In this document: positions 33,980 through 43,682 of the stretch, one piece after another
Numbering within the stretch: the stretch's first letter is position 1
Layout of the letters: each line of letters opens with the position of its first letter
From: an uncultured Aquimarina sp.
GTDB taxonomy: Bacteria; Bacteroidota; Bacteroidia; Flavobacteriales; Flavobacteriaceae
DNA: 64,000 nt
Direction of reading: 5' to 3'
Assembly (NCBI GenBank): GCA_947496355.1
Contig: CANMCO010000011.1
Span: 124,001 to 188,000 of the forward strand
Notes under the pieces: generated by a model
Databases searched by the model: none
What the model saw: the letters and a program-made list of their open reading frames with translations, nothing else
What the model was told of the DNA's origin: nothing
Made by a program: the position numbers and the translations under genes

Positions 33980-35197
33980 ATGAGTACTATTTTTTTAGGT
34001 AGCTGTGATACAGGAAAGAGGCCTATTGATACTAGAAAATTTCTTGCCCCTTACCATTTTTTGGGAATCTTGAAAGGCACAAAATCTTTTAGGGATGATG
34101 ATCGAAGTAAATGGCGTAGGTTTCGTGAAGTTCCTGGTGCAGAAGTTACAGAGCTACAACAATTTTTATTTAAAGCAGGTTTTATGCCACGAGGAGTAAT
34201 TGATGGTATTTTTGACTATGTTACTCAGGCATCAGCTCGTTTGTTTCAGGAATATGTGAGAACTGTAGAAGGTGTAGATAGTATGGTGCCTGATGGGATA
34301 ATTGGTCGTGTCACCAAGCAACATATTGATCGTTGGAAAACCTCTGGAAAGGTATCTGATTGGGGGAAAGCTTCAACAGCAAACGCTTCCGAAGAATATA
34401 AAAAATGGATGAATCTGCTCAGCAAAGCTAAAATACATTATCAACAAAACGATAATGCAATACTGTCCCAGATAAACAATTTTGGCAAAGCTACAGATAC
34501 CATAAAAGTAAACGATTGGGATTTTAGTCCTAATGAAATTCATCTTATTGGTATTCGAAGAGCACAGGATCGATCACAGAACAAAAGGGATAATGATGAT
34601 ATTTTTGTATTGCTAATTAATGGTATGGTTTTTAAATTTTGGGGGTCTACGGACCCTAGTCAAACTATGGCTGGAGACCGAAGAAATGAAGGATTTTTGG
34701 TAGAGGGACAGCATAAATATCGTTTTGGGTGGCACAAAATATCTTCTGAGGCAAAAGTATATAGAGCGCTTAGACCTTATCAGAACGGGGTTCTTGTTTT
34801 TCGGGATTGGGATGACGATAATGCACTTACCGAAGCCGACCTTTCAAAAGGTATAGACCCCAAATCTAATAACACAATCAACATTCATTGGTCAGGTATT
34901 GGTGTGGCAAATTGGTCTGCGGGTTGCCAGGTATTAGTAGGGAAGAGTTATATAAATCACTTGGATCAAGTCATAGATTGTTCTGATTTTGCGGCTACAA
35001 ACTATAGTACACTCAATGATGCCCACGGAAAGACCAAAGGCGCTTATAACTTGTGCGCAGATCTTATTTTATGCTATGCAAGGACCAAAGTAGATTATAT
35101 TTATTACACGCTAGGAAGAGAATCTTCGCTAGATCTGGACACAAACCTTGATTCCAATTACGCTCTTAATACACTTAATAGGATGAAAAATGTATAA
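33980..35197 (+). CDS. Peptidoglycan-binding protein with L,D-transpeptidase-like motif
   Basis: 405 residues, no signal peptide visible. Residues about 50-110 hold a PG_binding_1-like helical domain (EVTELQQFLFKAGF, later GIIGRVTKQHI). The C-terminal part has NIHWSGIGVANWSAGCQVL (about residues 302-320), which resembles the H-x-x-S-x-G-C active site of YkuD-type transpeptidases. The middle is rich in charged residues and unknown. Lack of a leader raises the chance that it is delivered by a secretion system or lysis. It lies alone between moeA and the island and is followed by a terminator. Confidence 0.68.
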   Translation: MSTIFLGSCDTGKRPIDTRKFLAPYHFLGILKGTKSFRDDDRSKWRRFREVPGAEVTELQQFLFKAGFMPRGVIDGIFDYVTQASARLFQEYVRTVEGVDSMVPDGIIGRVTKQHIDRWKTSGKVSDWGKASTANASEEYKKWMNLLSKAKIHYQQNDNAILSQINNFGKATDTIKVNDWDFSPNEIHLIGIRRAQDRSQNKRDNDDIFVLLINGMVFKFWGSTDPSQTMAGDRRNEGFLVEGQHKYRFGWHKISSEAKVYRALRPYQNGVLVFRDWDDDNALTEADLSKGIDPKSNNTINIHWSGIGVANWSAGCQVLVGKSYINHLDQVIDCSDFAATNYSTLNDAHGKTKGAYNLCADLILCYARTKVDYIYYTLGRESSLDLDTNLDSNYALNTLNRMKNV

Positions 35198-35233
35198 TGA
35201 AGTTAGCCTATTAACCTTGAGTTGATATAACAA

Positions 35234-35265
35234 AAAAGCCGAATCAATTGATTCGGCTTTTCTTT
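35234..35265 (+). terminator. Intrinsic terminator next to the left island end
   Basis: AAAAGCCGAATCAA pairs with TTGATTCGGCTTTT (35234-35261), followed by CTTTT. A like hairpin stands at the right end (58761-58790). Confidence 0.85.
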
Positions 35266-35269
35266 TACA

Positions 35270-35304
35270 GTGCTGGCGGAGAGACTCCCTTCAACTTAGC
35301 TCAG
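35270..35304 (-). repeat. Short tRNA acceptor/T-arm remnant A'
   Basis: GTGCTGGCGGAGAGACTCCC followed by TTCAACTTAGCTCAG. On the minus strand it ends like a tRNA T-arm and acceptor. It parallels 58797-58828. Confidence 0.55.
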
Positions 35305-35348
35305 GATAAACTTCTCGTCTCTCTCAAGTAACATCAAGCTTTTAGTTC

Positions 35349-35403
35349 GGTGCGGGCGGGGAGACTCGAACTCCCACACCTTGCGGTACCAGATCCTAAG
35401 TCT
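35349..35403 (-). repeat. tRNA-Leu(UAG) 3' remnant, left att-like end
   Basis: Minus strand: anticodon loop CTTAGGA (anticodon UAG), variable arm TACCGCAAGGTGT, T-arm GGGAG-TTCGAGT-CTCCC, acceptor CGCCCGCACC. The 5' side (acceptor, D-arm) is missing and the 5' strand of the anticodon stem breaks beyond AGA, which marks the likely crossover (AGATCCTAAGTCT on the plus strand). Not a working tRNA. Confidence 0.8.
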
Positions 35404-35613
35404 TGGCTATATTGTACTAAAGAAACACAAATTAACTCAATTTCAATTAGTTACGTTTCTTCTAATTTTTATTGTAGTCATTTAATATCAGTTGATTTCA
35501 GTATTTGTTGTACCTATGTTGTACCCAAAAATCATTTTAAATCCATATCTTTAAAAAAGATTTTTACTTAGTGTTGTGCCTGATTTGACTTTCGCAAATT
35601 AAACAGGTCAACT

Positions 35614-36827
35614 ATGTCAGCAAGTGCATAAATCGTTCTTAGAAAGAAAAAGAATTCCAAAGGATTATATCCTTTAGCGATTCGTATTACAAAAAATCGT
35701 CGTTCCACCCATAAACATATCGGTCACTATATTGACCTAGAAGATTGGGATGATAAAAATCTTAATGTAAAGAAATCCAATCCGGATGCAGATAATTTGA
35801 ACAACTTATTATCTTCAAAATTATCTCAGGTCCGCAAAGGGTTGATGAACCTCCAAAGTGAGAATACTGATTTATCTGCAGGACAAATCAAAAGGAATAT
35901 TTACAAACCCGCTTCAACTCTAACTTTGTTTGACTATGCCGAGGAGCATTTAGAAACTATTAAGGCAGAAAATAAGATTAATCGACTTACTACGGATACT
36001 GCATTAACAAACTATATCTGGGCGTTTCATAAGCCCAAAAATTTGAGATTTCAGGACATCAACGGTCGATGGCTCAAAAAATTCTACACCTATCTTGTTG
36101 GTAAGAGAGCCCTCTCAGAAACATCGGCACTTAATATTTTTGTTCTTATTCGTCTGCTTTATAACAGAGCTATAGTTGACAAGGTAGTTAGCAAAGATTT
36201 ATACCCATTTGGTAAAGATGGTTTCAAAATCAAATTTCCAGATACCCATAAGGTTAGATTGAATAAGAAAGAAATACAAATATTTGAGACTATTAATAAT
36301 CTCACAGAAATGGAACTACATTCCTCAATGTTTGGCTATATAGTTTCTATTTTGCTGGGATGCGAGTTTCAGATGTATTGTTCACCAAATGGTCAATGAT
36401 TTATGACAACAGGCTTCATTATAGAATGGGTAAGAATAGTAAAATAGTTTCACTCAAGATTCCAGCTAAGGCTCTGGAAATTCTAAAATATTATGAGAAG
36501 AACAAAAAAGGCAATAATGACTTTGTCTTTCCCGAAATGAAAAAAGCAGATTTAAACAACCCAAAAGATATTTAGAATAAAATTAAGGTTGCAACTAGCA
36601 AGTTCAATACAAACTTAAAAGCGATAGCAAATAAGAATGGGATTGAAAAGAAAGTAACAATGCATATAGCACGTCACTCGTTCGGGAATATTGCCGGCGA
36701 TACTATTCAACCATTGATGTTACAGAAACTTTACCGACATAGTGATTTAAAAACCACTATTAACTATCAAGCCAATTTTATTCATAAAGATGCTGATAAA
36801 GCATTGGATAGAGTACTTAATTTTTAG
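35614..36827 (+). pseudogene. Tyrosine-recombinase integrase, broken at three places
   Basis: A phage-integrase-SAM-like recombinase of about 400 codons. Reading from ATG 35614: stop TAA after five codons (35629-35631), then an open frame with the arm-binding part (LRKKKNSKGLYPLAIRITKN) and core-binding domain to about 36360, where one base seems lost: the frame changes before MRVSDVLFTKW (catalytic Arg). A second stop TAG follows at 36573-36575. After that the frame has HIARHSFG (H-x-x-R), LYRHSDLKTTINYQ (nucleophile Tyr) and ends at 36827. All catalytic residues survive, so decay is recent. It would have inserted at the tRNA-Leu next to it. Confidence 0.9.
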
Positions 36828-36866
36828 GCTTTATAACTAAGAAATGGTGTATTGGTAATAGGTATT

Positions 36867-36880
36867 CACCATATATCGTG
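36867..36880. promoter_or_regulatory. Activator palindrome (UAS-like) before sod
   Basis: CACCATATATCGTG, one base from CACGATATATCGTG at 42715-42728. Its right edge is 79 bp before the GG of a -24-like element (36959), exactly the distance found at 42.7 kb. Confidence 0.6.
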
Positions 36881-36955
36881 TTATTTTATTTTATTTCTAG
36901 CATTCAATTTTAACCTTAGGTCGCTTACATACAGGGCTAACGAAATATAGTTGCT

Positions 36956-36976
36956 TTTGGCACAATTTTTAATCCT
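36956..36976 (+). promoter_or_regulatory. -24-like sigma-54 element before sod (weak -12)
   Basis: TTTTGGCACAATTTTTAATC: the -24 part TGGCAC is perfect, but the GC expected ten bases after the GG is AA. A weak or decayed sigma-54 promoter. Confidence 0.35.
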
Positions 36977-37041
36977 TACAATATTGTTCCGCTACAGCTG
37001 ACCAAAGTCTTCGGCACATAAACCTTTAAATAGCATACAAA

Positions 37042-37650
37042 ATGTTTACTCTCCCGAAATTAAATTACAACTACAGTGACCTTGCACCATACATTGATGC
37101 CGAAACAATGGAAATCCATTACACCAAGCATCACCAAGGTTATACCGATAAATTAAATGCAGCATTGGAGAGCATTAAGGCAGATACAGAAATACCAATT
37201 GAAGAATTACTTGCGAATATTTCCAAATATGGTATGGCAATTCGGAATAATGCCGGTGGTTTTTACAATCACAGTTTATTTTGGACCATTATATCCCCCA
37301 AGAGAAGCACAAGTCCTAGAAATGTACTTTCAGAAGCCATATCAAAACACTTTGATTCAATGGAATCTTTCTTATCCAGTTTTAAAGCGAAAGCTTTGGC
37401 TCATTTTGGTTCTGGGTGGACTTGGCTATTAGTAAACCAAAACAAAGAGTTGGTTTTGACTAGCACTGCAAATCAAGACAATCCATTAATGGATATGGTT
37501 CAAGAACAAGGAACACCCATTTTAGGAATTGACTTATGGGAACACGCTTACTACCTAAAGCACCAGAATGACCGTGCTTCCTATATCGATGCTTTTATTG
37601 AATTAATTGATTGGGATGAAGTTTCTCGTCGCTACGCAGTACTCATTTAA
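37042..37650 (+). CDS. sodA: Superoxide dismutase, Fe/Mn type
   Basis: 202 residues. Metal ligands of the Fe/Mn SOD family are in place: H26 (EIHYTKHH), a His near residue 77 (FYNHSLFW), and D-x-x-x-H in DLWEHAYYL (about residues 163-167). GSGWTWL and the closing WDEVSRRYA are family hallmarks. It turns superoxide into H2O2 and O2, in the cytoplasm (no leader). First intact cargo gene; converges with the regulator gene and overlaps its end by 4 bases. The palindrome upstream suggests control by the island's own activator. Confidence 0.93.
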   Translation: MFTLPKLNYNYSDLAPYIDAETMEIHYTKHHQGYTDKLNAALESIKADTEIPIEELLANISKYGMAIRNNAGGFYNHSLFWTIISPKRSTSPRNVLSEAISKHFDSMESFLSSFKAKALAHFGSGWTWLLVNQNKELVLTSTANQDNPLMDMVQEQGTPILGIDLWEHAYYLKHQNDRASYIDAFIELIDWDEVSRRYAVLI

Positions 37651-40600
37651 TTAGAATCATTTTCAATGATATCTAGAACGTGCTTTCTCTTTATTCCCAA
37701 TCTTCTCATTTTACTTTCCAGTGTGTTTGGATGAATATCTAAAATTTCTGCAGCACCTGCAGCACCACGAACTTTTCCACCAGTAAACTTCAAGGTATTC
37801 AATATCAAATCAATTTCTCCTTGTTGGTAAGTCCTAAGTTGAATTGGACCAGTGATTTCATCATTATTCTCGCTTTGTGCTCTTTTCTTCCTCTTGGAAT
37901 CTAAATTTAACTTAAGGTAATTACCCCTACTGGTAATGAGTGCCTGTTCTATGCAATGTTCCAATTCTCTAACGTTACCAGGGAAATCATAACCCATAAG
38001 CTCTCTTAAGGCCTGGTCGGGAATGGATTTTATCTTCTTTCCAAACCTATGCTCATTCTTTTTTATAAAGTGTAAGGCCAACTCAGGGATATCCTCTTTG
38101 TGTTCCCGCAGTGCTGGAAGCGAAATTGGAAAGACATCCAAGCGGTAATACAAGTCCTGTCTAAAATTATTATCAGCGACCTCTTTCGTAAGATTTCTAT
38201 TGGTGGCTGCTATGACCCTAACATCTGTTTTTATTGTGAGATTACCACCTACTCTTTCAAATTCTCTTTCCTGTAAAACCCGTAATAACTTCACTTGTAT
38301 CTCTAAAGGCATTTCGCCTATTTCGTCCAAAAAGATGGTACCCTTATCGGCGAGCTCAAATTTTCCAATTCTCCTTTGTGTTGCTCCAGTAAAAGCCCCT
38401 TTCTCATGACCAAATAGTTCACTCTCAATTAGGTTTGCGGGTAGTGCCGCACAATTGATTTTTATAATGGAATGGTTCTTTCTTTTAGAATAAGAATGAA
38501 TTGCCCTGGCCACCAACTCTTTTCCTGTTCCGGTTTCTCCAGTTATTAGAACAGTTACATCCGTTGGTGCTGCCAAACTAATTTGTCTATAAATTTCTTT
38601 CATTTTTGCTGAAGAACCTATTAACTCTCCAAAATTGTAACCCGTACTTATTTCGGCTTCCAGGTATTCTTTCTCTTGATTTATCCTGAAATTCAACTCT
38701 TCAATGGATAAAAAGGCTATATGGTTAGTGATGGATAATTCAATTAACGGTAAGTATTCATCAATTAACCGCAAGTTTTCAATAGAATAAGGCGTTCCTT
38801 TGTCCGCTAATTGTAATATAAAAGTTGCATTATTACTTGTATTCTTTTTGAATTGCAATACGGCATCTACATTTGTTTTATTCACCAAAGTTTTAAGCAA
38901 ACTTGATTTGTCTGATGCCTTGTGCAGAGTTGTTTCGTTTAAAATCTTTGGCTTAAGATTTTCATTTTCTGATTCTTCCAGAAACTTTTTGAAAAGCTTT
39001 TCAAAATGATGATTAAACTCTTCTGAAATATCTACGGTTCCGTTGCCTTTAGATTTCAATACTTGATTCAACAGTAGCCTATCTTCTTTCCATACAGTGA
39101 GTGATATAGTCGATAAATGGACACATTCACTCAACTTATCAAATAATACTTGAAGTAAGGTGTCAAAATCTTGTGCCTCAGCCATCTGTGTTCCAAACTC
39201 CAACTGAAAGGCTTTTTTATGTTCTCTTTCCAAGATTTCTTCTCTGTCCAGAACATTTTTTACTGCTACGGAAATCTGCTCTGTTATTCCCCGAAAAATT
39301 TTAAGCGATTCCTCTGAGTAAGTATCATAGTTTTTTGAATTAAAACACAACATTCCAAAAGAGTTACCTGCATTTACAAGAGGTCCGCCAATGGTTTGTT
39401 TTAAACCAGCCTGAAGCATAAATTTTAAATGCGGATGTGGCCCGGCCTTTTTTTCTATTTCAGCAACATCCATAATTATTGGACCTTTTAGCATAAATCC
39501 CTCCACACCACTTCCTTTGTGGATAAATTTTTGGTTCTTTCCTAAGCCATCATTGATTAACTCTTGGGCTACTGAATTTTCAAAATATTCCTCATCAATA
39601 ACTTCATAGTGATACTTTTTTTCATTGTCCAAAACGAATAAGCCTATCTCATCGTATGGTAATATAGACTTGATGTCCTTAAACAGCACCTTAAAAAGTT
39701 CGTTCTTTGTGGTGATAGTGGCGACGAGGTTGCTTATCCTAAGTAAGGTATTGTTGAGTGTTTTTTCTTTGTTTAGATTTTCATTGGCCATAATATTATC
39801 TACAGCTATCGAAAGCGGTCCGGTTATATTTTCGAAAAGTGAAAGCTGTGCATCTGTAAATGAATTTTTCGCCAATTTATTAAGACAAAACATACCGAAC
39901 ACTTTATCGCCAACTTTCAAATTGGTCGCTAAGCAATCTCGATAACCAAATGAAAGAATATCTGCAACTTTCATTTGAGGGTACTCTGGAAATTGAGCCA
40001 CCATATTCTTGAAGTCCAGTAGAACTGGTGACTTAGCCTTTTCGACCTCATTCATCATACTCTCAACTACAGATTCTTTATGTTTTATAGTTTTTATTCC
40101 TGATTGCATTATTAGCTTATTCCAAGTGCTATCTGAAATGCTAAGGTCTGATCCGGCTAAATCATAATGTTCTTTTCCATCTTCAGTAAGTAAAAAAACG
40201 CCGACGTCGTGAAAGTTAAAAATGGGCTTTAGTTCTTTTACAAGAAAAGAAAAGAATTCTTGTATGGTTCGCAGTCGGTTGACGCCCTCTGAAATTTTCA
40301 GAACCAGCTCTTTTTCTTTTAGTAGTTCTTTTATTTGTTCGTTTTCTGCTTTATATAGTGCTAACTCCACAGTATTTTGTAGCGCCTTTTTTTTCAATGG
40401 TTTTGTGAGGAAACCATAGGGATTTGTTTTTTTGGCATTTTCAAAATGGATTCCCTCGTCAAAAGAAGTGATGTATATAAAAGGGATATATCTAGGATTT
40501 AAAATTTCTGCTGCTACCATAGTGCCCGATTCCTCACCTAGTTCTATATCTAGCAATACTAAATCAGGGGTCTGTTTTTCTACTTCCCGTGTTACTTCTT

Positions 40601-40751
40601 CGACCGTATTAACGATAGCCAAAACATTATAGCCAAGTTCCTCAACTTTTTCTTTAATATCACTGGCAATGATATATTCGTCATCTACTATAAGAATAGA
40701 CTTGACTGATGTCGTGGTCCCATTTATACTGTAAGATTTTAATTTTTTCAT
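37647..40751 (-). CDS. Sigma-54 activator with receiver, GAF repeats, AAA+ and Fis-like domains
   Basis: 1034 residues. Receiver domain at about 18-135 (VDDEY, phospho-acceptor D68 in LLDIELG, S/T in YITSFDE, K in FLTKPLKK). Then two clear GAF-like domains (about 150-320 and 335-505; both end with the pattern FGMFCLN / FGMLCFN) and a third weaker one (510-680). The AAA+ domain (about 695-930) has Walker A TGETGTGKEL, the sigma-54 contact loop GAFTGA, and Walker B GTIFLDEIGEM. A Fis-like helix-turn-helix ends the protein (AAEILDIHPNTLESKMRRLGI). It starts 4 bases inside the kinase gene stop. It should activate sigma-54 promoters from distant sites; the palindromes at 36.9, 42.7 and 52.4 kb are candidates. 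Confidence 0.92.
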   Translation of the reverse strand: MKKLKSYSINGTTTSVKSILIVDDEYIIASDIKEKVEELGYNVLAIVNTVEEVTREVEKQTPDLVLLDIELGEESGTMVAAEILNPRYIPFIYITSFDEGIHFENAKKTNPYGFLTKPLKKKALQNTVELALYKAENEQIKELLKEKELVLKISEGVNRLRTIQEFFSFLVKELKPIFNFHDVGVFLLTEDGKEHYDLAGSDLSISDSTWNKLIMQSGIKTIKHKESVVESMMNEVEKAKSPVLLDFKNMVAQFPEYPQMKVADILSFGYRDCLATNLKVGDKVFGMFCLNKLAKNSFTDAQLSLFENITGPLSIAVDNIMANENLNKEKTLNNTLLRISNLVATITTKNELFKVLFKDIKSILPYDEIGLFVLDNEKKYHYEVIDEEYFENSVAQELINDGLGKNQKFIHKGSGVEGFMLKGPIIMDVAEIEKKAGPHPHLKFMLQAGLKQTIGGPLVNAGNSFGMLCFNSKNYDTYSEESLKIFRGITEQISVAVKNVLDREEILEREHKKAFQLEFGTQMAEAQDFDTLLQVLFDKLSECVHLSTISLTVWKEDRLLLNQVLKSKGNGTVDISEEFNHHFEKLFKKFLEESENENLKPKILNETTLHKASDKSSLLKTLVNKTNVDAVLQFKKNTSNNATFILQLADKGTPYSIENLRLIDEYLPLIELSITNHIAFLSIEELNFRINQEKEYLEAEISTGYNFGELIGSSAKMKEIYRQISLAAPTDVTVLITGETGTGKELVARAIHSYSKRKNHSIIKINCAALPANLIESELFGHEKGAFTGATQRRIGKFELADKGTIFLDEIGEMPLEIQVKLLRVLQEREFERVGGNLTIKTDVRVIAATNRNLTKEVADNNFRQDLYYRLDVFPISLPALREHKEDIPELALHFIKKNEHRFGKKIKSIPDQALRELMGYDFPGNVRELEHCIEQALITSRGNYLKLNLDSKRKKRAQSENNDEITGPIQLRTYQQGEIDLILNTLKFTGGKVRGAAGAAEILDIHPNTLESKMRRLGIKRKHVLDIIENDSN

Positions 40752-42652
40752 ACTATTTCTCTTGTAATTGGTAAAGTAATCTGCACTTGAACACCAGAGT
40801 CTGAAATCAATTCTATGGTACCTTTTAGTTGCTTGACCAATCCTTTAATGAGCTCTAGGCCAAAGAACGAAGTCCCCGTCTTTTTTTCTTTTTCCTTGTG
40901 AATAGCGTCCATCCTATTTTTGTCTTTGACAATAAGCTTAAGACTATTCTCATTTTCTTTCAGCTCCACCTTTACTTCAGTCCGCTTAGTCTTTGAATGT
41001 TTTATACTGTTTGTTACCAACTCATTGATAATGAGCCCAAGTACCATAGCCCTGCTCGAGTCTACTATAATCTCATCTAGGTCAGACCGTATTTCTATAT
41101 TTTTGTCTGTTGAGACATAATTATCTAAAAGTTCGTCTATATAATTACGCATATTTACCGCTGCAGGCATATCTTTTGAAATAAGCTGATTGTGCAATAA
41201 TGTGATGCTTTGTATTCTTTTTTGACTCTCTCTCAATAAGGTTTTGGTTTCGCTTAGTTCTGCTTCATTTAGTTGAGCTGTAAGCAACCTTTCGACTATG
41301 TATAAGTTATTTTTAGCCCTATGATTGATTTCGCCTATCAGAAGTTCTTTTTCTTTAAGGGTTTCATTGATTTTTAAATTCTGCTGGGTAATTTCTTCTT
41401 TTTGTAATAAAAGCTTTTTGTTTACTTGTCGTTTTTGCAAGTATATGTGTGCCAAGTAAACCGATAGCATCGAAATAAAGATTAGGCCTATTGAAACTAT
41501 CCAAATGGTTCGTTTTCGTTGTTCGTCTTTTATATCTTGAAGTTCTTTTTGCTTTTCCAAAAGCTTAATTTGTTCCTCTTTTTTTCTAGATTGAAATCGG
41601 GTTTCTGTTAATGTGAGATTCTTGTCTTTTTCAATAGAAAAAATACTGTCCTTTAGACTTAAAATCTTCCTCTGATTTTTAAAAGCTGACGTAAAATCCT
41701 TATTCAATGAGTCCAATTTTACTTGGGTCTTGTAACTCGAAAGCAGAGCATTCAAATCTTTCATTTCTTCTGCTAACATTCTACTTTCGGTAATCTTTGC
41801 TTGTATTTTATCTACTTTTTCGCCTTGACCCAAATAAACATTTGCCAATCCGTCTAGACTTGCAGCCAGCTGAGATTTATTATTCTCATTTTCAAATAGT
41901 TTGATGGATTTCTTGTAATTGATTTCGGCAGAATCAAATACCTCTAATTTTCGTTGTGCTACTGCTTTTAGTTGATAGCAAGTACCTTTCAATGTATTGT
42001 CATTATTTGTATTGGCAGACACCAATGCTTTATCAATATAATTGAGGGCGTTCTTGTAATCGTTTATATCAAGTTGTGCGAGACCTATACCCATGTCTAT
42101 ATACCCAAGCATTCTTTCGGGCATATGTTCCTTTGCCATTTTTAGGTATTTAATGGCTTTTGATGGTTCATCCAAATACCTATAGAGCCTTGCGATATTA
42201 TAATATGCAATACCAACTTCTGGTTTGCCCATTTTTTGCAGAATGTCAGAACTCTCAATAAGTTGGTTAAGAGCAAGCTCATTATCACCTATGGTCTGAT
42301 TATAAATGGAAAGTGTATTTAGACTATAAGCAACTCCCCTGTCAAATTGTAAATCAGAACCTAAATCGTAGGCTTTTTGAGCATAGTAACGTAGAGAATC
42401 GGAATTATTTTTATTGTAAGCGGCTGCAATTTTATTTAAGATTGAAACCCTGCTTGTATCTATTGGAAGTTTATACAGTTCGGTTTTTAAGCTATCTATC
42501 AAAGTTGATTCTTGTGCACTCAAGTAATTTAAACACATAGAAAAGCTGAAAGCGAGAAACAACTTTTTGACAGTATAAAATGAAGGCACACTATCAAAAA
42601 CAACCTTTCCTAATCCATAAGATGGTAAAAAAAATTCATTTAGGTACAACAC
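40748..42652 (-). CDS. TPR-containing sensor histidine kinase (HisKA_2 type)
   Basis: 634 residues starting with GTG; a long first stretch (about 30 residues) precedes a signal-like segment VKKLFLAFSFSMCLNYLSAQ, so the true start is unsure. TPR-like repeats fill about 55-330, facing the periplasm; a coiled coil and one membrane helix (WIVSIGLIFISMLSVYLAHIY, near 385-405) follow; then HisKA_2 with EINHRAKNN (phospho-His) and HATPase with INELVTNSIKHS. It probably phosphorylates the receiver of the activator gene with which it overlaps by 4 bases. The signal is unknown. Divergent from the flavodoxin operon across a 22-bp palindrome. Confidence 0.88.
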   Translation of the reverse strand: MLYLNEFFLPSYGLGKVVFDSVPSFYTVKKLFLAFSFSMCLNYLSAQESTLIDSLKTELYKLPIDTSRVSILNKIAAAYNKNNSDSLRYYAQKAYDLGSDLQFDRGVAYSLNTLSIYNQTIGDNELALNQLIESSDILQKMGKPEVGIAYYNIARLYRYLDEPSKAIKYLKMAKEHMPERMLGYIDMGIGLAQLDINDYKNALNYIDKALVSANTNNDNTLKGTCYQLKAVAQRKLEVFDSAEINYKKSIKLFENENNKSQLAASLDGLANVYLGQGEKVDKIQAKITESRMLAEEMKDLNALLSSYKTQVKLDSLNKDFTSAFKNQRKILSLKDSIFSIEKDKNLTLTETRFQSRKKEEQIKLLEKQKELQDIKDEQRKRTIWIVSIGLIFISMLSVYLAHIYLQKRQVNKKLLLQKEEITQQNLKINETLKEKELLIGEINHRAKNNLYIVERLLTAQLNEAELSETKTLLRESQKRIQSITLLHNQLISKDMPAAVNMRNYIDELLDNYVSTDKNIEIRSDLDEIIVDSSRAMVLGLIINELVTNSIKHSKTKRTEVKVELKENENSLKLIVKDKNRMDAIHKEKEKKTGTSFFGLELIKGLVKQLKGTIELISDSGVQVQITLPITREIV

Positions 42653-42710
42653 AATTTTTTCTTTTCAAGATACAATATTTAACCCCTAAATACAACAATT
42701 ATTTATCATA

Positions 42711-42732
42711 AAAACACGATATATCGTGTTTT
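42711..42732. promoter_or_regulatory. Perfect 22-bp palindrome between kinase and flavodoxin operon (UAS-like)
   Basis: Core CACGATATATCGTG (42715-42728) extended by AAAA and TTTT on either side, 11+11 perfect. It lies between divergent genes, so it is not a terminator. Its core edge is 79 bp before the -24 GG at 42807. Likely activator site, perhaps also for autoregulation of the kinase gene. Confidence 0.75.
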
Positions 42733-42803
42733 ATTTATTATATCATAAATCCAATTTCGGATTTAAACACTTGTTAATCAATTTCTTGATAATGATTTTC
42801 AAT

Positions 42804-42821
42804 TTTGGTACATATTTCGCC
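42804..42821 (+). promoter_or_regulatory. Sigma-54 -24/-12 promoter of the flavodoxin operon
   Basis: TTTGGTACATATTTCGCC: GG at 42807-42808 and GC at 42819-42820 with ten bases between, the required sigma-54 spacing. Transcription would start near 42832, 35 bases before the ATG. Confidence 0.65.
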
Positions 42822-42866
42822 ACATGATGATAGAAATCTAACTTGAATACGAAAACATTGATAATT

Positions 42867-43679
42867 ATGAATGATAATTCTTTTCCAAAAACAATTAGCA
42901 AGACCGAAACAATCGAAGTCGAAGACAATCGTAGGGATTTCATCAAAAAAACGGCAATCGCAACAACGGGTTTGGCCATAACTGCACATACTTCTTTTTA
43001 CGGAATGGAATTAGACCCCATACCAGAAGGTCTAGGTGCATTTGAGAATTTTAAAAACAAGGAAAACACAAATGTGCTGATAGTATATACTACTGATTTC
43101 GGGTCGACAAGAACTATGTCTGAAGCTGTGGAAAGGGGTGCTAAATCCGTAGAGGGAGTTAATGTAGTGCGAAAAATGGCAAAGGATGCAACTATGGAAG
43201 ACTCTATTGCTGCAAATGCAATCATTGCAGGCACACCTATGAAACATCGCAATATGCATTCTAGGTTGAAAGAGTATGTTGAGCGTGTTTGGGAACAAGG
43301 TTGGCTTGTGGACAGGTTTGTTGGCAAAGTAGGCGGCGTTTTCTCTGTTGGTGGTGGTCACGGTAATAATGGTGCTGGCTGTGAATTGGCGCAATTGGGT
43401 ATTCTAGCGGCAATGGCTGCTAACGGAATGATATTGATAAGCCATCCAAAAACAACACCTGGTGCAGATTACGCAGGCAGCCATTGGGGTCCAAATGGAC
43501 GTACAGGCGGGATTAAAATGAAACCACAAAAGCTTACGGAAGAGATGTTGTTAGCAGGCTTTCATCATGGTGCCAATATAGCTAGAGTTGCATCAGCTCT
43601 GAAAGGTAAAAACGATTTACTGGCCAAAGGAAATATTTCGCCGTCACCAGAAGTATTAAAAATGTTCAGAGGAGAGTAA
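42867..43679 (+). CDS. Tat-exported flavodoxin / WrbA-like protein
   Basis: 270 residues from ATG at 42867; a TTG at 42843 is less likely as the sigma-54 start would leave too little leader. Twin-arginine signal NRRDFIKK (R22, R23) with hydrophobic IATTGLAITAH. The flavodoxin fold starts NVLIVYTTDFGSTRTMSEAV (phosphate loop TTDFGST), later AIIAGTPMKHRNMHSRL and GVFSVGGGHGNNGAG, as in WrbA/NQO-type quinone oxidoreductases. An FMN protein exported folded by Tat would act on quinones or redox-active compounds in the periplasm. First gene of the long cargo array. Confidence 0.82.
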   Translation: MNDNSFPKTISKTETIEVEDNRRDFIKKTAIATTGLAITAHTSFYGMELDPIPEGLGAFENFKNKENTNVLIVYTTDFGSTRTMSEAVERGAKSVEGVNVVRKMAKDATMEDSIAANAIIAGTPMKHRNMHSRLKEYVERVWEQGWLVDRFVGKVGGVFSVGGGHGNNGAGCELAQLGILAAMAANGMILISHPKTTPGADYAGSHWGPNGRTGGIKMKPQKLTEEMLLAGFHHGANIARVASALKGKNDLLAKGNISPSPEVLKMFRGE

Positions 43680-43682
43680 GAA

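Noticed and set aside
35350..35571. Frame beginning MRAGRLELPHLAVPDPKS
   Set aside because: It is the translation of the tRNA-Leu remnant on the opposite strand, a usual artefact.
40748..42652. Upstream extension of the kinase gene as a frameshifted fusion
   Set aside because: The frame is open from the GTG; an odd first 28 residues is more simply a wrong start, and no second-frame homology is visible.
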